Positions 1 to 19,639 of a stretch of 64,000 bases of DNA are shown here, piece after piece (position 1 is the first letter of the stretch; the number at the start of each line of letters is the position of its first letter). The translations under genes and the position numbers were made by a program. The stretch is from the NCBI GenBank assembly GCA_030549495.1, contig JAUIRK010000879.1:62001-126000 (forward strand). The letters are read 5' to 3'. The notes under the pieces were generated by a model that was given only the letters and a program-made list of their open reading frames with translations, did not search any database and had not been told where the DNA came from. Source of the stretch: Nectonema munidae. Lineage: Eukaryota; Nematomorpha; Nectonematoida; Nectonematidae.

Positions 1-1236
1 ATATATAGATTCTGGTAATCTTTTGGGTCCGACTAGCTCCATTTCTCTGTAATGCTGACTACTCATCATCAGGACCGCTTTAAAATTTTTCATAGAATGT
101 TTTCTAGGTATATACGCAACCAATGATGAACTAGTTGAGTATATAGTTCTAGACTCGCATTCTTGAAGATTTACAAGCACTCTGGAAATGTTTTTTTTAA
201 ATAAAAGGCACACACCTCCTATTATAATTGACTGGACCTAAAATAGAAAAGTTGTAGCTTTTCGCCCAATCACACAATTCATGGTCCATAAAAAATCTAT
301 CAACGCAAATACCTGTACCTTGAGGTAGTTCGATTTTCTCTGCTAACCTCTTGACTATTTGGGTTCCACTGAAATCATTTTTATCCGCTAATTTGCTGAC
401 ATATATTTCGGGAGCCAGATAATAAAAAGTTCTAGAATCCTTGATGTGATATAATTTGATACCCCATTTACCGGGCTTGCTAGGTTTGTAAATCTTTATC
501 GAACATCCCCCTCTAAACCTAACCAGTTGCTCATCAACAGTTACAAAGTCTTTAGGTGTCCAATACCTAAAAAATTACTTTCAGTATTTTTAAAAAATAT
601 TAAAATTAAAATTACTTATGTAAGACATTGTAGAAGTGGTCATTCAATAAGCGAACTGCCATTATTTTATCGACGTTTTGATTTCTTTCTTGTGGAACAT
701 GAAACCTCAAAAATCTGATAATAAGCTTAAGATCATTTTTACTCATAACCGCTTTCATAAAGTGTGCTCTTTGACTGCTGTATAGGCCATCAAATGGGAT
801 TGTTTGATCACCCTCAATTCCAAGCATATAAAGAATAGAAATATAGCCAAGAATTTTTTCCACTTTAAAGTCATTGTAGAAAGATTTTACTTCATTCGGA
901 ACATTTTCAGTATTTTTCATGTATTCTTCCAAGTTTTTTTTGTAAAAACGAAAACTTGACGAATAAATTCTTCCAGATAAATAAAGGATTTGTAACATGC
1001 TTTGCAGCGGCTTTGGAACCATTAGGAACACTTGAAATATTTCTAATATTTATATTTCTTGGCCTTCCACTTCTTGTTGGGGCGTCAAAAGTATACAGCG
1101 TAGAGTCATGTGCAATAATATCAATATCATTTATGTCACTCAGATCGTGATTACTTGAAGATGAAGAAGTTAGATCAGCTGAAAAAGAAAATGAAGACTC
1201 TTCATCTGTACTTTCTTCAAAATTAGAACTTTCCAT
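1..1236 (-). pseudogene. piggyBac transposase remnant, runs off left edge
   Basis: On the minus strand an acidic, Ser/Asp-rich N-terminal part (from an ATG at 1236) leads into the piggyBac core. The stretch at about 615-880 reads as the family's helical region, with MSKNDLKLIIRFLRF matching the usual MSRNRF..I...LRF pattern. After an apparent 49-nt intron (567-615, GT..AG) comes VDEQLVRFRGGCS with the first catalytic Asp, then KPGKWGIK, then VDRFFMDHEL with the second catalytic Asp near 275. Further left, about 30-230, pieces such as SSSLVAYIPRK and MMSSQHYREMEL fit the region before the third Asp, but in other frames. The N-terminal frame also changes between about 910 and 1030, so the copy has several frameshifts or stops and is dead. 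The C-terminal Cys-rich finger lies beyond the window. Neither end of the element is seen. Confidence 0.85.
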
Positions 1237-1239
1237 CTT

Positions 1240-2276
1240 GTAAGAAGAAAAGGAGGAAACTTTTCCAGCAACAGCGTAAAAGAAGAGATATGAAATATTC
1301 TATAGCTATAAAACGTATTATGTGAATGCCTCATCTTTATATTATACATGGCACATCTATGATATAATATGTATCTGAGTACATGCGTCATAGCGAGATA
1401 GATGATTTTGATTTTCTTTAATATTTTTCCTGTATATATATAATATATGAGCATATGGTAAGAAATATGGAAAAAAATTTTCCATTCTAAAGAGATCGAA
1501 TGATATGATTTTCCTATTTTCGTTTCATCTCATGGCGATGCAGATAAAGAACAATGTAAAAATAAAAGAACGCTCTTTTGTTAGAAAAATAAACGGATTA
1601 TTTTATACTCGCAAGATATGTAGAAATATAATCTTTTTTTGTCAATTTTTTTAGTTAAATTTATTAAAGACATTTTTTAATTAACATTTTTCAGTTTGGT
1701 TCAAGAATTGATATTTTTGAATTAGGTCAATATTTTGTTAAAAATATTTTTTGAAGTTTCTCCTCATAAATTATGTCTTTTTTGTTTCACTTCCAGGCTT
1801 TAAATTATATAAAAAAATTAATTTAAAAGGATAGCAAACAATTTTCAAAACTTGAGCCTTAAAAAAGATTAAAATTCGTAAGGTTTTCTAAGCCAAACTA
1901 AGATTGTTTTTTCCCTAGAATTGCTTTTGGCAAATTACAGAAAATGTTACCTTCTTTCAATAAAAATGATAAATTACTAATTATTTTTTATGTAAAATTT
2001 TCATTCTAAAATGCTTTTTATCTTACAATAATTTCACAATTAGTGTTTCAATTTTTAACTCCTAGTCATAATAACGTCAATTTTTCTTTCCCTTTTTTTA
2101 TTAACACTTTAACTCATTCCACTCCAATAAAAACAGACGACACTAAGTAATTTGATATAAAAGTAGCTTAAAATCAAGAAACCATCTGGGTTAGTTAAAA
2201 GTAACGATGGGATGAAATCGATAAAACGAAAAGGATATGAAGTAAAAAGAAGATTGAGATAGCAGTGAGGCAAAAA
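1240..2276. other. intergenic, no gene seen
   Basis: AT-rich sequence between the piggyBac remnant and the 3' end of PSMC1. The short open frames here have no recognisable motif and low-complexity composition. I see no RNA gene, terminal repeat or conserved element. Confidence 0.5.
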
Positions 2277-2282
2277 TTTATT
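2277..2282 (-). promoter_or_regulatory. AATAAA poly(A) signal of PSMC1
   Basis: TTTATT on the plus strand is AATAAA in the sense of PSMC1 and lies 23 nt downstream of its TAA stop, so it probably defines a very short 3' UTR. Confidence 0.6.
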
Positions 2283-2304
2283 ACTGACAAATTTGATGAA
2301 AGAC

Positions 2305-8462
<6,158 letters not shown>

Positions 8463-8469
8463 CTAGAAG

Positions 8470-9140
8470 TTTGAAGAAGAAAAAAGCGATGATAAAGGAC
8501 TAATTCGATGTGAGCATAACATTTAGAATGAATGAAGAATTTGCAAAGTTTGTCAAGAGATTTTTGTAAATGCGACGAGTATTAAAGTCAACGGCATATT
8601 ATAAAGCCTAACAGAGTAAGAGGGAATATTATTTCAAAGAATAAGGTTGCTTGAAGTGCAATACAAATGTTTTTTAAATAATTTTCAATTTTAATATCTC
8701 GTCTTAAGGAAAATATTATGATGATTGCAATAATGACGAAAAATGTCATTTCTAAAATTTTAAAACAAATTTTGGCCGCATTAAATATTCACAAAAGTCA
8801 CACTAATTCATTACAATAAAATGACATACATAGAATCCGCGTATCAAACTCTATCAGAAAACATTTAAATTGTCCAATTTGTCAATTTTAAAATTTTGCA
8901 AGGGTTCCTTTTGGAAGGCTCAAATTTATCATTTAACATATACTCAACAAACATACTCATATTATACATTTTTGAACCCCCTTGTTTTCTTTTACTATTT
9001 CAAATTTTTTAGAAAAAACTGTTTTTTATTTTAACATTCAATTGAAACGGATATTTTGAAGATTTTCGAACATAAATATCCCGCTATAATTTATATCTTT
9101 ATTGATAAAATACCATTTCAATAATTTACTTTGACCTAGG
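8470..9140. other. AT-rich region upstream of the first visible PSMC1 exon
   Basis: The missing first PSMC1 coding exon should lie here or further right, but no MGQ-like start followed by a donor was found. No repeat or RNA gene was recognised. Confidence 0.4.
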
Positions 9141-9141
9141 A

Positions 9142-9454
9142 CAGAGCCCGCGCAACCTTTTAAATTTTGAGGCACAAGCCACCCCCCCCATTTATTTCTC
9201 AAGCCCCCTCCCCCAGCTAAATTTCAAGCTCCCCTAAAAAATTTTCATTACCCTAAAAAAATATGATTAACATCTAGTAGCATTCATGATAATTTCTTTC
9301 ATGAAAATGTAATGTGAATATATTGGCTTGACAAATACATCATATGTTTTCTTTTCGCCTTGAAGCAAATTAATCTGATAGTTCAAAAATTAGCGCCCCA
9401 ATGAAGCCCCCCCCCCCCCCCTCCTCCTAAAATTTTTGCTTAGCGCCGGCACTG
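9142..9454. mobile_element. hAT-like MITE, C-rich interior
   Basis: The left end CAGAGCCCGCGC and the reverse of the right end CAGTGCCGGCGC form a 12-bp terminal repeat with two mismatches. The 8-bp flanks ACCTAGGA and AACGAGGA agree at six of eight positions, as expected for an aged hAT target duplication. The interior has long C runs (one of about 14 near 9407-9421) and no coding capacity. Confidence 0.5.
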
Positions 9455-9548
9455 AACGAGGAGAAACTCTTTCAAAAAATTGACTTGAAGAGGAAATTTC
9501 AAAGAACACCTTCATGAATAAATACCTCTATCGATAAAAAAATCGCCT

Positions 9549-9679
9549 TTAACCCATTTACGACCAATGTTCCTATTTTGGAACATAAGTAATTTCTCTT
9601 CCTCTTCTTTTTTAATTATTTAAAAAAAAATTGTTTGTTTTTTTTTAAATTTTTTTTTTTTGTTTTTTTAAAGGGTTAA
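9549..9679. mobile_element. TTAA-flanked MITE (piggyBac-type ends)
   Basis: TTAA at both edges encloses CCCATTTACGACC on the left and a truncated AAAGGG on the right. The left 45 bp match, in reverse, the right end of the 16453-16590 element almost base for base. The TTAA target and CCC start are the hallmark of piggyBac-mobilised elements. Confidence 0.55.
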
Positions 9680-11760
9680 AGTCAACTTGTAACGGAGATT
9701 TCGTTTAAAACTACGCATAAATACTCCCATACTTTTTAAACGATTATTATTATCGATTAAAAAACGCCCTTTAAAAATCAAAGGGGACATAAATTATTAT
9801 CAATACATTATAAGTTATATCCATGCCACAACTTTTACTCAGATTGGCGCGTAGCGTGAAGTGGCAAAGGAATAGCACAAATTTCTACACCTCCATTGAT
9901 CCATGCCCCCTTCACAAATAATGCGAGAAAGAAATAGGGGAACCAACTCATCCATAAAATGAGAAACAAAATTGATAATTATCCTTTGAGAAGCAGAATT
10001 TTTAAAACTAATCATTTGCTTCCTTTTTTAGTGGAAATATATTAATCTATATATAGCTGGATCTCAAAGGATAAGCACGTCTCCCACAATGACGTCATGA
10101 TTTAACAGCAAGTATATGATGAATATATAGTATGAAGGAAGTTTCAGCACATCATAAGAAGATGTAAATCAGATGCTGAAGTTGACCCATAAATTAAAGG
10201 AAAATTAAAATAAAATTCAAAAAGTAATATAATTTATTGAGCACAGGATTTAAAACGGTCAATTTTCGCCGACATTCGGCTTTATCAAACTAATATACTA
10301 ATGAGTAGGGTAGAAGTTGAAGACTGGAAGGATTAGCGAAGAAGAAGACTGTGTGGTATAACGAAGAATATGTTTTTATCACGACTTCAATATAATTGCT
10401 GGCTCGTGTAAATGAAGGCGTATTTTCGTTATTTTCATAATAATGATGGCGAGCCAGAAAACAAAAAAATCTTAAAAACTAAAGTCTCGCGTTTAATTCT
10501 TTGAATCAAATGCATTACAACTTGAAAAATGCATGCACAAACTTTTTTTACATTTAGAAACAAGTTTCAATTGTGTGAAAAATATATCACAATTGATTAA
10601 ATATATTTCATATTATATATAAAAAAAAAAGTATAAGTTATATTTTAAGGATAATATTTTAGGGTCCTCCCAACCACCCTCCCCCATACTAATATTTAAA
10701 AGGTCCTGAACGTATAAAGCGTCAAACATCCTGATCGTTTTTTCCGAGCGTATAAAGATTTTTATGTTTTTAAGACAATTAAAGTGTCTAAATAGTATGT
10801 AAGTTGCATATTAGAATTTCTTTGTTCCCATCTAAACTGCTTCGCGACTCTGTACATAAATCTTCTTATTCAAGTAGAGTATTTGTGAAATAAATTCATC
10901 TTCTGTTTTCCTACATTTTATCCCCCTTTCTCAGTTATTTAGTTCTTGCATTTCCTGATACACAACTGCTCCGATTACAAAATAATATGAAAAGGTAAGA
11001 ATCTAGAAAGTGTTTGAATTTTGAACCTTTAGAATCTGGCGTTGATACTAGATATAGTAATTGCTTTTCATAATACGTGAAAATACATCGGAAAAGATAA
11101 GAGAAATATCATTAAAACCAACAAGGAAGAGGAATCCGCGCCAATTGACATATAGATTTAAAGAATGTTTAAAAGACGCTAAGAAAAAAGTTATTTAATT
11201 TCAATCGACAAGGTGAGAAGCCTTGTTCCGACTTCTCGCTTTGTCTCGCCTTTTTACTTTTCATCTTCAATTCCATTTTCAAATAGCAAGGTCGCGCGCC
11301 TTTTTGGTTGTTTTCCTCCACAATTAGATATTTTTAGTCACTCTTAGATGTAAGATAATATTTTTACATAGATGTATTTATATTGAATTTAGATGTTTCA
11401 ACTTTTAGACAGTATTTAACTCTGGTTTAAAATTTATAATTCAGATAGAAGCAATAAGTAAGAGAAATCCAAAGATAGAAGTGCCTTTAGTGTTGTTAAA
11501 TCTAAACTTTGAAACAAATTTGTCAAGTTGAAAAATGCTGCAGTACATATGAACTTCGTATTTAATAAAAATTGGAACTATTGGCATTTTTGAATATAAA
11601 GAAATTTTCTGCCAAGCAACTTTAGCACAAAGTGTGGAAGATGTAGAATGTAGATGATTAGTTCTTGCAATGTGTTTAATATTAGTATTATTAAGCTAAG
11701 AAAAATTACCACCCCTTTCTCTCAATGATTTATTTCTTACTTTTTCTGACGCTATTACAA
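9680..11760. other. gene desert segment
   Basis: AT-rich DNA with no convincing exon, RNA gene or complete repeat. A short stretch near 9978-10035 shares words with the CTTTGAGG MITE family seen at 35683-35813. Confidence 0.4.
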
Positions 11761-11762
11761 GA

Positions 11763-11910
11763 TACAGTGAAACGTCGAATATCCGAAATTCGCGTATCCG
11801 AACAATTGACGTGCCCTACTAAAGAAAGAAATTTTTCACGTATCCGAACATTTGCTAATCTGAACAATTTCTTTGTCTCCGAATATGTTAGGATACTTGA
11901 GATTCAAAAT
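11763..11910 (+). mobile_element. pogo/Tigger-like element end, fragment
   Basis: TA followed by CAGTGAAACGTCGAATATCC, with repeated TATCCGAAC words, resembles the ends of pogo/Tigger DNA transposons (TA target, CAGTRAAACCTCG..TATCCGAA). No matching right end was found, so the copy is partial. Confidence 0.45.
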
Positions 11911-12669
11911 AAGAAAACATAAGAAGAGTCTTTAGAGTCTAGTTCATAGTTTGGTACAAGCAGTTTAAAATGTGGTCTCTCTAGAAAAAGGCAGTATGGT
12001 AACTTTGTCGATGATTATTATCATAAGAATCAAATAACAAAGTAGGAGAATTCAATACCTTATCATCTTTGTCTTTATTCGCTCCATTTAACCCAGAAAG
12101 ATTTTGACCCTGAAAGAGAAACCATTTAAAAAAATTTTATTAATCAAAAAATTGTAAATAAGAAAATATACGCACCTAGTTATAATTTTTTGAATAAAAA
12201 GATATATCTAAATTTTATCCGCATATATTAGACTTAAAAAGGTTAAACAGAGATATGTATTTAGAACACCAAATAACCACAGATTCGTGACAATATTTTA
12301 CAAGGATGCTACCCTTAAATTAATTGACATTTTAAAAAAAAGTAATGAAAAATGTTTTTGTGTGACAATTCATTGCAACAGTACATGTGGAAATTTAAAT
12401 GAATAGATTTTAATGTTTTTTCGCCATTATAATCTTTAAAATTAACAAATTTAGAATTTTTTAGTCCAGATAAGTCATAAATATTGTTTTTCACCTAATA
12501 TGAACAAAAAAAATTAAGATTATACTTATCTATTTTTGTAGTACATGTTAGAAATAAAAAAAAAGACTACTATTAAATTTAGAGGTAATCGTATGTTTTG
12601 AATAAAAGTTTATATTGAACAATCACAAAATATCCTATACTGATGATGATTGTATTTGGTATCCAATTC

Positions 12670-13140
12670 TTTTTTGATTTAACTTTCCTTCGCAAATGGC
12701 TGAAAGACCAGTTGCATGCCATTAAATTGTTGATTCAAATGAAAACGTCAAGGTAATTGAAACATACAGAAAATTAATTCATAAATCATTTAAATGCGAA
12801 ACGTATGATGAGCGTACAACATTACATCATTATGAGCAAGATTTTGCGAAAAACTATGGAGTTTTGATAGACAAAATTCTGTCAATCAGTTCTTGGGAAC
12901 TACTTTTCTATCAGTAGTGATTTGAATTATTTTAGTTCCTATTGTTAGACTTCTTTAGTAATTAATATATCTCAGAATGAAATTAAGAGTGAGATTGGCA
13001 CAACTGATTCAAATTTTTACAGTATTACAGATTGGTTTAATTTTTTACGTGAAATCTAAGAACAATATGCAGAAGAAAATCTGTAAATTATTGTGAGGCT
13101 TGATGACGATGGAAACAAGATTACAGAGAAAATAGATGAG
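12670..13140 (+). pseudogene. possible DNA-transposase remnant, type uncertain
   Basis: Broken frames contain SNFYSITDWFNFLREI followed by EQYAEENL, which recalls the TDWYNFxREVC segment of ISXO2/Merlin-like transposases in arthropod genomes. The upstream piece KVIETYRKLIHKSF is unassigned. Frames are interrupted many times. This is a weak call from memory of the motif only. Confidence 0.25.
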
Positions 13141-13159
13141 ACAAGGTAACGTTAACGCT

Positions 13160-13345
13160 TAATTCGACACCGACTTTGAATCCAAGCATTTACAAAATTT
13201 TGACTCCTACTCCAAATACCAAAAAATAGAATAAATTTAACGCCAACTCTTTACTTCCCACTTCGATCAATGTTTAATTAATTAAAATGCTTGAATAAAA
13301 CGCACTTCTAAATTCCCTTAAAGTTAAACTCTGACTCCACAACAC
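13160..13345. repeat. ACTCC-rich repeat, partial copy
   Basis: Recurring GACTCC/ACTCC words as in the 7601-7879 element. Terminal repeats are not clear here. Confidence 0.35.
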
Positions 13346-13349
13346 TGAA

Positions 13350-16300
13350 ATTAACGAATATAATTTCCCTTCAACATAATCAATATTTTTTGTTTATTTT
13401 ATATCAATTTGTGTGATTAAATGTATGTTTCCCCGAAAAGAAAAGGGTAAAAGTACCTTAAGGATAGGCGCACACATCCCTTTTGTTCAGACAATAATTT
13501 TGAATTTTTTCAATTTTATATCTTTCTTATACCATTATGACTTTTTTGGCTTATGAATATACTTTCCATATTACTTTATTTGTTTTAAGATTGAGTTTCA
13601 GACACAAATTCTTTTAAAATTAATTTTAAATAGCCCCTCTAGAATTTATAGAGAGTGAAAAAATGCAACCAAAATACAAAAAGAATAAAAATAAATGGAA
13701 AAAAATATACATTTATTAGCAGATTGTTTTTTTCCGTAGACCTCCCTGCATTATTTCAGATCGGTAGCGTTCTTATATAAATATATATATAATTCTCCAT
13801 CACATATAGGAAAAATTTGTGGACTTAAACAATGTAAAAATTCATACAAAAATTATAGATAATTTTTTTAACAGTTAAAAAAATTTTCAAGGGTGAGGTA
13901 TTTCAAATGCCATGTTCATTAACCATAATGTTAAGCCTTCCAAAGTTACATTTAGGAATATAAATGGTACAATATTATTAAAACAATTTTATAGCTAAAT
14001 TTTAGTACTTATTGCTACATTTTGTCGTAATAAACAAAAAATTTCAGGCACGTGTTTGTTATCTTCCAGTATTTTATAATTTAATACAAAGTGCTGACAT
14101 AACAAACAAATATTACAACGTTCTGACAGATAACAAATGACTTTTTTCAATTTTTAAAATTTAGTTTTAAATTTCTGACACTAAACCTAAATTAGATAAA
14201 AATGATCATCCATAATAGAAAAAAGAAAATTAATATTATTATAGATTTTAACACTTAATTCTTTTCCCATAGTAATACACATTTATGTTATTAATTATTT
14301 ATTCAAACAAGAGATGACAAGTAATTATTAAAAAAAAGGGATTTTGAAAAGTAATTTTTCAGTTTTTAGTATATGAAAAAATTAAGTTCATTTGATTATA
14401 AAAGTAAATAAAAAATTTCTTATGTGATAGTATGCATTAAATATAAAAGACATCAGATAAAATATTAGACTTTTCAAATGCAAAAAAAATCCAAATGTGA
14501 CTAACTGTTAAATATCATTATCTACATCAAAGTTTCTGGGGTTAGTATATTATGTATAATCTATAATATTTAATTATAAAACAACCTACAAACTATAATT
14601 GTTTTATACATAGTATTTCGTCATTAAATATAAAATTGATAAAAATTTATCTTAAAAAATCATAATTATAAAATATATATACAATTAAGATTAGTTTCAA
14701 CAATATTTTAGAAAATTTTAAAAATTTTAGTTTTTGAAGAAAAATTTATAAAATACCATTTTGAAGTAGAAAGATTTGATAATAAAAAATAAAATTATAA
14801 CAAATATAATTTTGAGTTTAATTTCAAGTTAAAATAGTCCATATACATATTTATCCAAAATAATCAATTAAAAATTAAATTTTACATTATTAGATGAAGA
14901 ATAATGGGTTAAATATAAAGTAGAGTTAGATGTGTTTATTTATAAGGTATAGTTACATCTCTACCTACTAGATTGGGCAATCATTGGGATGATGCTAAAT
15001 TAGGCTCTTAAAGTCACACATCTCGATACACTTTCACACACCACATTTAAATATTTAATAAACTATATATTGATTTAAAGAGTTTTGGTATAAAATCAAA
15101 AAATTTAATTTTCTAAAAATTATCAATTCCCACTAACCAAGGGCCAATCTAGAAATTAACATTGGGGCGAATTTTACTAAACTAAAACTCAAATTTGCTG
15201 CATATAAATTTAAGGTTTATTAAAATTTGTAAGCTATTTTTATCTTATTTAATATAAAGTTTAATAAAAAGCGAAAATTGACTTTTTATCATAAAACTTA
15301 GAGTATCATAATAATATATCTAAAAATTATAAGTTTATTATAAGAAAGTAATTAGATTAAGACCTAAAAGGATTAAGAAGCCTCATCTAGGACACTTTTA
15401 GCATACATATAAATAATAGTGTAAAATCCCAATTACAAAAATAAGAATGAGAACATTAAAACGAACCTCATTCATTGAACTGCAGGTGAATTGAGGTAGT
15501 AAAACTTGATGTGTTTAAATAATAAATTTACAAAAAAATTGGATAATATAAAAGTAATAAGTGTCACACTTAACTACGATTGAAACATAAAAAACTTTTC
15601 AGGGCTTCTCATTTTGGAGAAAGATTAAATCTAAAAAACGAGTTGCAGAAATCATCATAATATTTGTGTTCTACGAAAAGAATTAGATCAAGAAAAATTT
15701 TCAAGCAATTGGCAATGCAATTTTAGGGGGCTTATAACGGTTTCGTCCCCCTTTAAATCCGTCAGTGCTAACCCTTCATTATTTAATAAGCCCTCTTTTA
15801 ATTTTCTAATAAGAGCTTACAAAACGTATAGCAATTTATGTTTGTTTTGTAAAAAAAATTTCCGATTTAATTTACACTAAGAGTTTATATTAATTTTTGC
15901 AAGTTATAGTTTCATTCATATGAGTTAGTTTAATATATTATTTTAACTGCAAACTATCAAATGGAATATATCCGATGGATGCTAATTCTATTCAAATTGG
16001 TTACTTACTATTAACAAGAAATGAGTTAAAAGAAAAATCAATCAATTTTTTCAAAATAAATATGAATTGTTCAATTGATACATGAGTGTGTATATATAAA
16101 TCACTTAAATTCATTTTAGCTCTCTCTCTCTCTTATTTTTTAACTGATTGGTTATATGATTTAATTTATTCTATCTTTTTTTTTCATTCATTCACTTCTT
16201 TCTTATCTTTCCTTTATTTCGAGGCTATTTAATATTCTTAAGCTGTAAGTTTTGCATTAAATATACAATTTTTAGCCTTGATTACATCAAATATTTTTAT

Positions 16301-16450
16301 ATTCCAAACATGACCTTAAAAAATTTTAAATACTTAAGAAATTTTTATCTATTAAATATTTAAAATAATTCCATATATATGAAAATTGTTGTATATTTAT
16401 ACAAAAACATTGAAGTTAACGAATTGATTACAGAGTACAATTGAAAACGA
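13350..16450. other. AT-rich gene desert
   Basis: Extremely AT-rich with long A and T runs; no exon-like or RNA-like signal. Around 15763 the reverse strand reads CACTGACGGATTTAAAGG, resembling AGTGACGGATTTAGAAGG at 21612, which hints at an undefined repeat family. Confidence 0.4.
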
Positions 16451-16452
16451 TA

Positions 16453-16590
16453 TTAACCCATTTAAGGCGAAGCAAAGCAGACGATATCTAAAAAAGCGCA
16501 GACAATTTATATTTAAAGTCATTGAAAAAAGCAGACGAAGATGAAATTACTTATGTTCCAAAATAGGAACATTGGCCGTAAATGGGTTAA
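16453..16590. mobile_element. TTAA-flanked MITE (piggyBac-type ends)
   Basis: TTAA plus CCCATTTAAGGCG at the left and, in reverse, TTAA plus CCCATTTACGGCC at the right. The right half repeats the left end of the 9549-9679 copy. Non-coding, 138 bp. Confidence 0.6.
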
Positions 16591-16594
16591 TATA

Positions 16595-19155
16595 ATTATT
16601 AAGACTTTTTTTGATAGTATTTACAACCTATTTTCAAATCTTATATCTAGAACTGCTGATGAAATTTAAAACATGATAGAAAAATATATAAGTATAACTA
16701 ATTTTCCCAAAAATCTTAAAATGAAAATGCAAACAATCCGTTGCTTCAATTTCTAAAAAATGATTATATTAATATATCATTTTTTAAATGTTTAAAAATT
16801 TAAAAAATTATCCAAGAATTTGTCAATTAAAAGGACTAGAAATTTGTTAGGTCACTTTTAAAAACGTTTTCCCTTTTCTCTCCTCCTTTGTGTACGTGTA
16901 AATATAAAAATATTTTAACTAAAATTTCAAGTGAAAAAAATGAGAAGATTTCATTTTATTTCACATAAAAAATTTCATTGCTTATTATTTCTTAATAATA
17001 ATAATTACCAAATGAAGTTGAAATCAAAATTATATTAAAAATATACCTTTATTCATTTTAATCTATTTTTAGCATAGCAGATAAGAGTTAATAGACGGAA
17101 ACTAAAAAGTTGCATTTGTCTCATTGCCCGAACGTTTGCAACCTTATGTCTAGAAGCTTATAGTTTTTAATTACTATAAAATAAATAAATTGTAAAACAA
17201 TTAAGTTTATTATCAGCCTGCCGAACTTTTAAATTTATTTTCTCCCTCTCATTTTCCAATGCAATTCCTTTTAAAACTATAAATGTATACAGTATCTTAT
17301 AGCCCACCATCCCTAAGAATCAGCTTCACTAAGCTCATAAACTAGCGACGGAACTGTTTAGTTTATTGGTGAAACTAAAATAAAAAATCAATATTTTGCA
17401 TATAAATAAAATGAACAAATATTTTTAAATGATTTATATACAAATCTTTCAAAATAAGTCAATTGGGAGATGAACTCAAATTTTTTAAAACAAAATATGT
17501 AAAGAAAACAATATTATATTAAATTAATGGTTTCAAAATATAATTAAATTTGTTTATATTTTTTACTTTTTTATTTATTACATTATTTGTAATTTTAAGC
17601 TAAATTAGCAAAATGGTATCTTATTTATTTTATCTCAAAAAATTATATTATAAACTACGATGATATTTATTACCTTTTTAATAGGGCGTTAAAGGAAATA
17701 AGATGATTCACTTTATTAATTTTCGAATGAAGTTGACCTTACAAGATTCAAGATACTTTATTGGTCAATTCAAAGCATTTGACAAACACATGAACATAAT
17801 TTTAGGTAATATTTCCTCTTGAAATAAAATGTAAGTTTAACATATTGATTTAAAATTTGAATGTAATGTTTTATTTTTAGTAATAGCAAACTTATTAGCT
17901 CTTTAGCGTTTATTAAGGCAATTCAAATAGAATTGAACATATGTAAAGTAAAGTAGTTTTGATATTTCGACCTTGATATATGAGAACATATTTCATTAAA
18001 TTTTGGTATACAGTGAATCCAAGTATTATGTTTTAGCCTATTATATTTTAAACAAATCCACAAAAGAATTACTTAATTCACTATTCAGTTTTCATATTTT
18101 TAGTTATTTACTTAGTTGATTAATATATTTACATATATCAAAGAAAATAAAATTTTTATTCAGGATTATACGTGTGAATGTTGTGATTTTAAAAAAGAAT
18201 ATCTACAATACGCAATCAGTATAAAATGAAAAAGTTAACCAACATCAATAACAAACTGCTGTACCGTTCAAAACGGTATGCCTGGTTGTTAAGTTATTTA
18301 ATTTTTAGTACACATACAATTTATTTTTCGCTTTTAATAATAGAATCAAAAAATAAAATATATTGTTTTTAATCAAAAACCGACTTTTACGTAACACAAT
18401 AGGGAGGGGGTTTGTTCAAATGCCTTACTAAACGTTATATAGGAGAGGTTAAGGAAGATCAAATGAAAATAATTTTGAAATGTTTTTGTCACCATTAAGA
18501 ATTGAATTAATACGTCCATTTATTCATGATAATTCTATAGATCAAATATCTTTTTAAATAATATTTGAAAGAATAGCTGTAGAGCCTATAATAAATAGAA
18601 TATTTCAATTAAGAATGCCACCTGATTATTATTATTATTTAAACTTAATTCCAGAGTTTTCATTAAAAGTTTGTGAATCGTGTGGTATTTATGGACATAG
18701 TTACGCAGTGCTATTAGAAAATGAAAGCACAAACGATAGGACTGTCAGAGGAAGAAATATATAAGGTAGAAAACTAGTATAAAATTTTCTTGATATCCTA
18801 ATTCATAATCTCAATTTAATATTTAAATGTAATCAACGAGTAAGAAATATAAGGTCGGCGAGTAGAAGAGGATTAAATGTACACATGAAATTAATTTCTT
18901 GTCACTTTTGATTTAATACTTTTTTCTATAAAATAGCGGGATGAGGTTGAAAGAGTGGTACTTTTTCTTATAAATTAATTAATATACGAAAAATATAAAT
19001 TATGACAATATTTTAGACTTTTTTTTATAGCTTTTTTCTATAAATTACATTTCATTTTAGCGATTTAATAATTATTATTAGCAAATTTCTTTTTATCAAA
19101 TTCTGTACTTTTAAAGTATACATAAAAATTTACAATTTTATTTTTACAATAGAAT
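16595..19155. other. AT-rich gene desert
   Basis: No host gene was recognised. A coding-like relic at 18480-18775 is listed separately. A short perfect hairpin (TACCGTTC/AACGGTA) sits near 18260. Confidence 0.4.
18480..18775 (+). pseudogene. unidentified broken coding relic
   Basis: Codon-like composition stands out from the flanks. A readable piece contains FSLKVCESCGIYGHSY, with a CxxC that could bind zinc, followed by a charged tail. I do not recognise the family and assign no function; the frame is broken. It could be a mobile element or other fossil insertion. Confidence 0.25.
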
Positions 19156-19157
19156 TT

Positions 19158-19260
19158 TGTTTAACCTACTTCATACCAATGTTCTCATGTGGGAACATAA
19201 TTTTATTTCTTGATTTAAGATACTTCTTAATATTTATAATATTGACTTGCTCTTAAGAAA
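19158..19260. mobile_element. partial TTAA MITE end
   Basis: TTAACCTACTTCATACCAATG followed by GTGGGAACATAA resembles the left end of the 9549 and 47509 elements. No matching right end was found. Confidence 0.35.
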
Positions 19261-19639
19261 TTTTTTTTTCAAAAATAACAATTTTGCATTTTTGTATTTC
19301 CCTCCTATTTTTCGTTTTTTTCTGAAATTACATACGTGTAATTAGTAAGATACAAAAATTATTTTAATAAAATTGTATTAATTAAAAAACTAGCTCCAAA
19401 TATGATGCTCCCACATGGGAATATTGCAAACTTACATTCATACAATTTAAAATTAAAAAATATATTGGGTGAACAATTGAAAAAAAAATAAAAATTGTAC
19501 GAAAATTTGTATGAAAATGTCTACGCATTTTTTGTAACAATTTAATTTTTGTAATGTTGGTGTCTTTTTCTGATGGTTTCTTGGGGTATATGAATTTATA
19601 AATCAATAATTCCCTTCCCAGGGAATTTTATCCAAATAT

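Noticed and set aside
10160-10190. MGQ start on the minus strand as PSMC1 exon 1
   Set aside because: After MGQ the frame stops within about ten codons, no donor precedes the stop, and the following residues do not resemble Rpt2.
18226-18370. NNKLLYRSKRY as the missing SmB first exon
   Set aside because: The resemblance to NNKMLQHINYR is weak, no good donor follows, and the rest is hydrophobic with no Sm motif.
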